DNA from: Oscillospiraceae bacterium
Lineage (GTDB): Bacteria; Bacillota; Clostridia; Oscillospirales; Acutalibacteraceae
Direction: 5' to 3'
Length of the DNA: 13,647 nucleotides
Assembly: GCA_031254555.1 (NCBI GenBank)
Contig: JAIRUF010000150.1
Coordinates: forward strand, 1 to 13,647
The position numbers and the translations under genes are program-made. Shown here piece after piece: positions 7,607 to 13,647 of the stretch (positions are counted from its first letter, which is position 1; every line of letters begins with the position of its first letter). The notes beneath the pieces are model-generated. The model made no database searches, had not been told where the DNA came from, and saw only the letters and a list, made by a program, of their open reading frames with translations.

Positions 7607-8373
7607 TGGCTGTAGTTTTTAAAAGACCTCATGCGCTTACAAATGTGCCTACACATTACTGCCCCGGTTGCACACACGGAATTATCCACAGACTGGTGGC
7701 GGAGGCGCTGGATGAACTTGACCTAGAGGGCAGGACTGTAGGAATAGCTCCTGTTGGATGTGCTGTAATGGCGTATGATTACTTTAACTGTGATATGATA
7801 GAAGCACCTCACGGGCGTGCGCCTGCAATTGCCACCGGCGTAAAACGCTCCGTCCCGGACAGTATAGTGTTTACATATCAGGGGGACGGGGACCTTGCGG
7901 CTATCGGGACTGCTGAAACTGTCCATGCAGCGGCAAGAGGGGAAAACATAACTATTATATTTGTAAACAATGCTATTTATGGAATGACAGGAGGTCAAAT
8001 GGCGCCGACAACGCTCCCGAATCAGGTTACACAGACCTCTCCTTTCGGAAGGGATATAAGCCAGGCCGGGTTCCCCATAAAGGTGTGCGAGATGCTGTCA
8101 ACACTTGAAGGCTCGTCATATATAGCTCGAGTGTCTGTCGACTGTGTGCGAAATGTAAATATTGCTAAAAAGGCAATTAAAAAGGCTTTTGAGATCCAGT
8201 CGCAGGGACGCGGGTTTACTCTTATAGAGGTTCTCTCAACATGTCCTACAAACTGGGGAGTATCACCAAAAGATGCGCTGCAATGGCTGCGTGACAATTT
8301 AATTCCTTATTATCCTTTAGGTGTGTATAAAGATGTTACCGAGGTGAAAAAGGAGGAACTTTGTGATGGGTGA
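7606..8373 (+). CDS. 2-oxoacid:ferredoxin oxidoreductase beta subunit, TPP-binding (KorB/VorA type)
   Basis: This 255-aa subunit carries the thiamine diphosphate site of the complex. CPGCTHG is at residues 19-25 and HGRAPAIATGVKR at 69-81. The Mg-TPP motif runs from GDGD at 93-96 to NNAIYGMTGGQ at 121-131, as in KorB and VorA proteins. CPGC and further cysteines at 52 and 62 may take part in binding a catalytic Fe-S cluster, which is inference. The start has a full SD, GGAGGTGAG (7592-7600), and the one-base overlap with the alpha subunit stop indicates strict coupling. It works only in complex with the alpha and gamma chains encoded beside it. Confidence 0.94.
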   Translation: MAVVFKRPHALTNVPTHYCPGCTHGIIHRLVAEALDELDLEGRTVGIAPVGCAVMAYDYFNCDMIEAPHGRAPAIATGVKRSVPDSIVFTYQGDGDLAAIGTAETVHAAARGENITIIFVNNAIYGMTGGQMAPTTLPNQVTQTSPFGRDISQAGFPIKVCEMLSTLEGSSYIARVSVDCVRNVNIAKKAIKKAFEIQSQGRGFTLIEVLSTCPTNWGVSPKDALQWLRDNLIPYYPLGVYKDVTEVKKEELCDG

Positions 8374-8905
8374 TTTAAATTCCATTCTTGCAGGCTTTGG
8401 CGGACAGGGGATACTCTTTATGGGTAAAGTTATCGCCACTGCGGGACTTTTGGAGGGGAAAGAGGTTTCATGGCTGCCGTCATACGGCCCGGAAATGCGC
8501 GGAGGCACGGCAAATTGCAGTGTGTGCATTTCAAGCGGGGATATTTGTTCTCCTCTTGTCACAAGTCCCAATGTACTGATAGCTATGAACCTGCCGTCAT
8601 TTACGAAATTTATAGATACGGTAGTGCCGGGCGGGACCGTGATTGTCGACAGCACTTTGATATCCAAAAAAGTAGAGCGCAATGACGTTAATGTATGCTA
8701 TATTCCGGCATCAGCGCTTGCCGAGCAAAGTGGACTCAAGGGGCTTGCGAATATCATACTAATAGGCAAACTGCTTGAGCTGACTGGATTTTGCGAATAT
8801 CTGTCAATAAAAAAGACTATAGAGAAGGTCGTTCCCCCAAAAAAGCAGCACCTTATTCAGAAGAATATGGAAGCCATTGATATAGGGTATAACTACAAGG
8901 GATAA
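8366..8905 (+). CDS. 2-oxoacid:ferredoxin oxidoreductase gamma subunit (KorC/PorC type)
   Basis: This 179-aa gamma subunit has the PFAM-type 'pyruvate ferredoxin/flavodoxin oxidoreductase' fold. GFGGQG is at residues 10-15 (the CoA/nucleotide-contact loop of the family) and WLPSYGPEMRGGTANCSV at 36-53, both diagnostic. It completes the four-subunit set. AGGAGG at 8351-8356 stands 9 nt before ATG 8366 and 6 nt before GTG 8363, so a start one codon earlier is equally possible. It overlaps the beta subunit by 8 bp. A bidirectional terminator follows directly, so it is the last gene of the unit. Confidence 0.94.
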   Translation: MGDLNSILAGFGGQGILFMGKVIATAGLLEGKEVSWLPSYGPEMRGGTANCSVCISSGDICSPLVTSPNVLIAMNLPSFTKFIDTVVPGGTVIVDSTLISKKVERNDVNVCYIPASALAEQSGLKGLANIILIGKLLELTGFCEYLSIKKTIEKVVPPKKQHLIQKNMEAIDIGYNYKG

Positions 8906-8911
8906 CGAAAT

Positions 8912-8944
8912 AAAAAAACCGTGGGCAAAGCCTGCGGTTTTTTT
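8912..8944. terminator. Bidirectional intrinsic terminator between convergent genes
   Basis: An A-run is followed by ACCGTGGGC, the loop AAA, GCCTGCGGT and a T-run. The 9-bp stem holds two G-T wobbles. The A-tract before it and the T-tract after it let it end transcription of the oxidoreductase genes (+) and of the convergent prs gene (-), whose stop lies about 65 bp away at 9008. Confidence 0.88.
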
Positions 8945-9007
8945 ATATGTATTGCCGGACGTTCTCAAGCCGGCTGAACTTTTATCACTTTAGGTAAACC
9001 ATTGGTT

Positions 9008-10198
9008 TTAGCTTTTTTGCTTTAGGCCCTTTCTTTCAAGAAGTGCGTTAATGCGCTCAGACGGGCTTAAAAGCTTGCTGACAGATGAATCGTGGTTAAG
9101 GGCATCAATTATATATGATATATACTTTGACATCTCAACCTCAACAAACCATTCACGTTGTTTTAGTTCAGGTGACCTGTAGACTAGGTTTGTGGTGAAC
9201 ACCTTATGGAAGATCCCGTCTTTGTAGGCGTTATCAAACATTTCAAGCCCATTGCAAAACAGCCCAAAAGACACGCATAAAAATATTCTTTTAGCCTTAA
9301 GATCCTTAAGCTTGCCGGCAACCTCCAGTATTGATTCACCGGAAGAAATCATATCATCTATTACTAAAACATCCTTGCCCTCAACTTCGGCGCCCAAGTA
9401 CTCATGTGCCAAAATTGGGTTGCGGCCGTTTACGATCTTAGAGTAGTCGCGGCGTTTATAGAACATGCCAAGTTCCACGCCAAGCACGGTTGCATAATAA
9501 ATACCCCTGCCCATTCCGCCCTCGTCGGGGGATATGACCATGAGGCTTTTGGAATCAATTTTTAAGTTTTCAACCGTGTTTAAAAGGCTTTTTATAATTT
9601 GGTATCCTGACGATACGTTTTCAAAACCTCTAAGGGGTATTGCGTTTTGAACCCTAGGGTCGTGAGCGTCAAAGGTCAGCACATTGTCAACCCCCATAAG
9701 GCTGCAGAGTTCCTGCAGAGCTATAGCGCAGTCCAGCGATTCCCTAGAACTCCTTTTATGCTGCCTGCCTTCATACAGCATGGGCATTATGACTGTGATT
9801 CTGTGTGCCTTACCGCCAATGGCCGCGATTATTCTTTTGAGATTTGCAAAATGCTCGTCCGGACTCATTGGGACAGTGTGCCCATACATTTCATATGTGA
9901 CTCCATAATTGAATACATCCGCAAGTACAAATATATCGTATCCTCTTACAGATTGGTCTATAACCGCCTTGCCTTCGCCTGTTCCAAATCTCGGCAAACT
10001 GACATCTACAATGTAAGAATCTTTAAAGTACCCGTCAAAACTTATTGATGATTTATGCTCGTCTTCACTCTCCAGTCTCCATTTAACAATATATTTGTCA
10101 ATCTTTTCAGCCATTTCCTCACAACCGGGCAACGCAATAATGCCAAGCTTGCCGTAAGGAATGGTTGTAAATCCCTTGCTCCGTGATTCAATAGTCAT
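9008..10198 (-). CDS. prs: Ribose-phosphate pyrophosphokinase (PRPP synthetase), long divergent form
   Basis: This 396-aa cytosolic enzyme converts ribose-5-phosphate and ATP to PRPP, the precursor of nucleotides, His and Trp. Recognisable parts are RQHKRSSRE at 145-153 (the RQD-R-REP ATP-loop region of Prs), DAHDPRVQNAIP at 177-188 with the catalytic-type His179, SPDEGGMGRG at 223-232, the flexible-loop KRR at 248-250, and the PRPP-binding VLVIDDMISSGES at 277-289. Classical Prs is about 310-320 aa, so this one has roughly 80 extra residues, mainly an N-terminal extension and a C-terminal tail (about 340-396). The D of RQD is His here. ATG 10198 is chosen over an upstream ATG at 10249 because GGAGG lies 8 bp before it and the longer start would fall almost on the predicted transcription start. 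It is a single-gene unit with its own promoter. PRPP synthetase activity is likely but not certain given the divergence. Confidence 0.87.
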   Translation of the reverse strand: MTIESRSKGFTTIPYGKLGIIALPGCEEMAEKIDKYIVKWRLESEDEHKSSISFDGYFKDSYIVDVSLPRFGTGEGKAVIDQSVRGYDIFVLADVFNYGVTYEMYGHTVPMSPDEHFANLKRIIAAIGGKAHRITVIMPMLYEGRQHKRSSRESLDCAIALQELCSLMGVDNVLTFDAHDPRVQNAIPLRGFENVSSGYQIIKSLLNTVENLKIDSKSLMVISPDEGGMGRGIYYATVLGVELGMFYKRRDYSKIVNGRNPILAHEYLGAEVEGKDVLVIDDMISSGESILEVAGKLKDLKAKRIFLCVSFGLFCNGLEMFDNAYKDGIFHKVFTTNLVYRSPELKQREWFVEVEMSKYISYIIDALNHDSSVSKLLSPSERINALLERKGLKQKS

Positions 10199-10260
10199 TT
10201 TTAACCTCCGAGTAACTATGAGAATACATAAACAACCCCAAAAATGCAAAAATCAAATTA

Positions 10261-10289
10261 ATTTTAGCATACATTTTTACATTTAACAA
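10261..10289 (-). promoter_or_regulatory. Predicted sigma-A promoter of prs
   Basis: On the minus strand, TTGTTA (-35, 10289-10284) is followed after 17 bp by TAAAAT (-10, 10266-10261), with an extended-10 TG one base before it. Transcription would begin near 10254, giving a leader of about 55 nt before ATG 10198. The match is good but not consensus. Confidence 0.6.
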
Positions 10290-10359
10290 TATTATTTTAC
10301 ATAAAAATTACTATATGAAAATTCCGTTCTATCTGTTTTGAATATATGGTTCTTTTGGA

Positions 10360-10388
10360 TTGATTTTTGCAAAATGGACTGATATAAT
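10360..10388 (+). promoter_or_regulatory. Predicted sigma-A promoter of the V-ATPase operon
   Basis: TTGATT (10360-10365), a 17-bp spacer and a perfect TATAAT (10383-10388) form a near-consensus promoter. Transcription should start near 10395, giving a leader of about 70 nt before the first gene at 10468. I see no riboswitch fold in that leader. Confidence 0.8.
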
Positions 10389-10467
10389 ATATTGAGTTAA
10401 TAAAAATATGCTCGATACAAGTAATGACATTTTTCACCTAGACTTATGGAAAGGATTGGAGAAAATA

Positions 10468-10782
10468 ATGGCATCTGAGATGATCAATCAAGTTATAGCC
10501 GCGGAAAAAGCTGCCGCTGAAAAAGAAACAGCGGTTAAAGAACGGGCGGCAGGCATTATAAAATCTGCTCAGGATGAGGCAAAATCCCACATAGAGGCGG
10601 AAAAAAATAATGCTGCAAGGAAGTCAGAGCAGATCATAGCGCAAGCTCAAAAAAGTTCAGATGATATTTTTGAGAGTGCAAAGGCAAAGGCAAAGACACA
10701 AAGTCAAAGTCTTCGTGCTGACGCTCAGGCAAAATTAAGTGAAGCTGTCAGCGCAGTGGTCAACTATATAATACCGCAGTAA
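10468..10782 (+). CDS. ntpF: V-type ATP synthase/ATPase subunit G/H (peripheral stalk)
   Basis: This 104-aa protein is almost entirely Ala/Lys/Glu-rich alpha-helix with heptad-like spacing (for example AAEKAAAEKETAVKERAAG and AKAKAKTQSQ). That is the long coiled coil of the peripheral-stalk G-type subunit, which pairs with subunit E. It has no membrane segment or catalytic motif, so the call rests on composition, size and being first in an operon followed by I, K and E, as ntpF is in Enterococcus hirae. ATG 10468 is preceded by GGAG at 10457-10460. An in-frame ATG at 10408 lies too near the predicted transcription start and has no SD. Confidence 0.82.
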   Translation: MASEMINQVIAAEKAAAEKETAVKERAAGIIKSAQDEAKSHIEAEKNNAARKSEQIIAQAQKSSDDIFESAKAKAKTQSQSLRADAQAKLSEAVSAVVNYIIPQ

Positions 10783-10836
10783 TTGCAGTATTGTTATGTG
10801 ATTTAGAAATTTTAATAATAAGGAGGTGTTTTCTAT

Positions 10837-13307
<2,471 letters not shown>

Positions 13308-13343
13308 TAAAACACTTATAAGATCCGTTAAGGAGAGTTATTA

Positions 13344-13647
13344 ATGACAGGGTTAAACAAAATTATAGATAAAATTTCACAGGACTCTGTTGCAAAGTGT
13401 GAGAGCATCATATCTGACGCTCGAAATGAGGCGGCTAAAATTTTAAATGCTGCTGTTCTAAGCGCAAAGGATGAAACCGTCAATATTATAGGAGAGGCAA
13501 ACGCCAAGGCGAAAACTATATTGGAAATGGCTGATTCCGGAGCGCAGTTTACTATAAGAAAAGAGCTTCTTGCGGCCAAGATAGAAATATTGGACAACGC
13601 AATAGAGGCGGCAGCTAAAAAAATAAAAGAATTGCCCGACGATGAAT
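13344..13647 (+). CDS. ntpE: V-type ATP synthase/ATPase subunit E (peripheral stalk), 3' truncated
   Basis: The gene starts at ATG 13344 with AAGGAGAG at 13330-13337 and runs open off the window end, leaving 101 codons visible of an expected 190-200. The product is a charged, Ala-rich helix (TGLNKIIDKISQDSVAKCES, then DARNEAAKIL and AKAKTILEMA) typical of the N-terminal half of V-ATPase subunit E. That half winds around subunit G to form the stalk between the I subunit and the catalytic head. The globular C-terminal part lies outside the window. Position directly after K matches the ntp order F-I-K-E. Confidence 0.88.
   Translation, partial: MTGLNKIIDKISQDSVAKCESIISDARNEAAKILNAAVLSAKDETVNIIGEANAKAKTILEMADSGAQFTIRKELLAAKIEILDNAIEAAAKKIKELPDDE

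Noticed and set aside
8954..8974. GCCGG/CCGGC hairpin downstream of prs
   Set aside because: The stem is only 5 bp with an 11-base loop and no T-run on either strand; the terminator at 8912-8944 already explains the end of both units.
9647..10048. Plus-strand open frame of 133 codons inside prs
   Set aside because: It is antisense to the PRPP synthetase motifs and shows no domain or credible ribosome binding site.
10199..10249. Longer prs start at ATG 10249 (minus strand)
   Set aside because: GGAGG directly serves ATG 10198, the extra residues are unlike the family, and ATG 10249 would be within about 5 nt of the predicted transcription start.
10408..10467. Longer start of the V-ATPase G/H gene at ATG 10408
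   Set aside because: The added residues are not coiled-coil like the rest, and GGAG lies correctly before ATG 10468.

Overview
The window looks like core chromosome of an anaerobic member of the Clostridia (Firmicutes). Four things point that way: moderately AT-rich DNA with strong AGGAGG-type ribosome binding sites, an IspH protein fused to ribosomal protein S1, a ferredoxin-linked 2-oxoacid oxidoreductase, and a bacterial V-type ATPase operon. The exact family or genus cannot be read from the sequence. I see no mobile element, CRISPR array, tRNA or rRNA. No gene looks broken; only the first and last are cut, by the window edges.

Region 1 (about 2-5461, + strand) is a tightly packed set with overlapping ends: a 5'-truncated RpiR/MurR-type regulator, an HI0933/BaiN-like flavoprotein, cytidylate kinase (cmk), a PlsC-type acyltransferase, and the IspH-S1 fusion. 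It joins nucleotide, phospholipid, isoprenoid and translation functions. It ends at a clear intrinsic terminator (5542-5572).

Region 2 (5641-8905, + strand) encodes a small P-loop ATPase, a two-cluster ferredoxin, and the alpha, beta and gamma subunits of a VorB/KorA-type 2-oxoacid:ferredoxin oxidoreductase. The four oxidoreductase genes together encode one complete enzyme that oxidatively decarboxylates 2-oxoacids (or makes them by the reverse reaction) with ferredoxin as electron carrier. The set ends at a terminator (8912-8944) that can work in both directions.

Region 3 (9008-10198, - strand) is a single gene for an unusually long, divergent ribose-phosphate pyrophosphokinase. It converges on the same bidirectional terminator and has its own promoter near 10261-10289.

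Region 4 (10360 to the window end, + strand) opens with a near-consensus sigma-A promoter (TTGATT, 17 bp, TATAAT) and carries the first four genes of a V-type ATPase operon: subunit G/H, I, K and the start of E. This is the order of the Enterococcus hirae ntp operon (F-I-K-E). The K subunit keeps every residue I recall as the Na+ site of the E. hirae rotor, so this pump is probably sodium-coupled.

Most of this is recognisable housekeeping and energy metabolism, and I do not see an undescribed defence or mobile system. The observations most worth checking are a strong in-frame internal translation start at the IspH/S1 junction that could give free S1, the P-loop ATPase placed at the head of the oxidoreductase genes, the divergent long PRPP synthetase, and the Na+ signature in subunit K.
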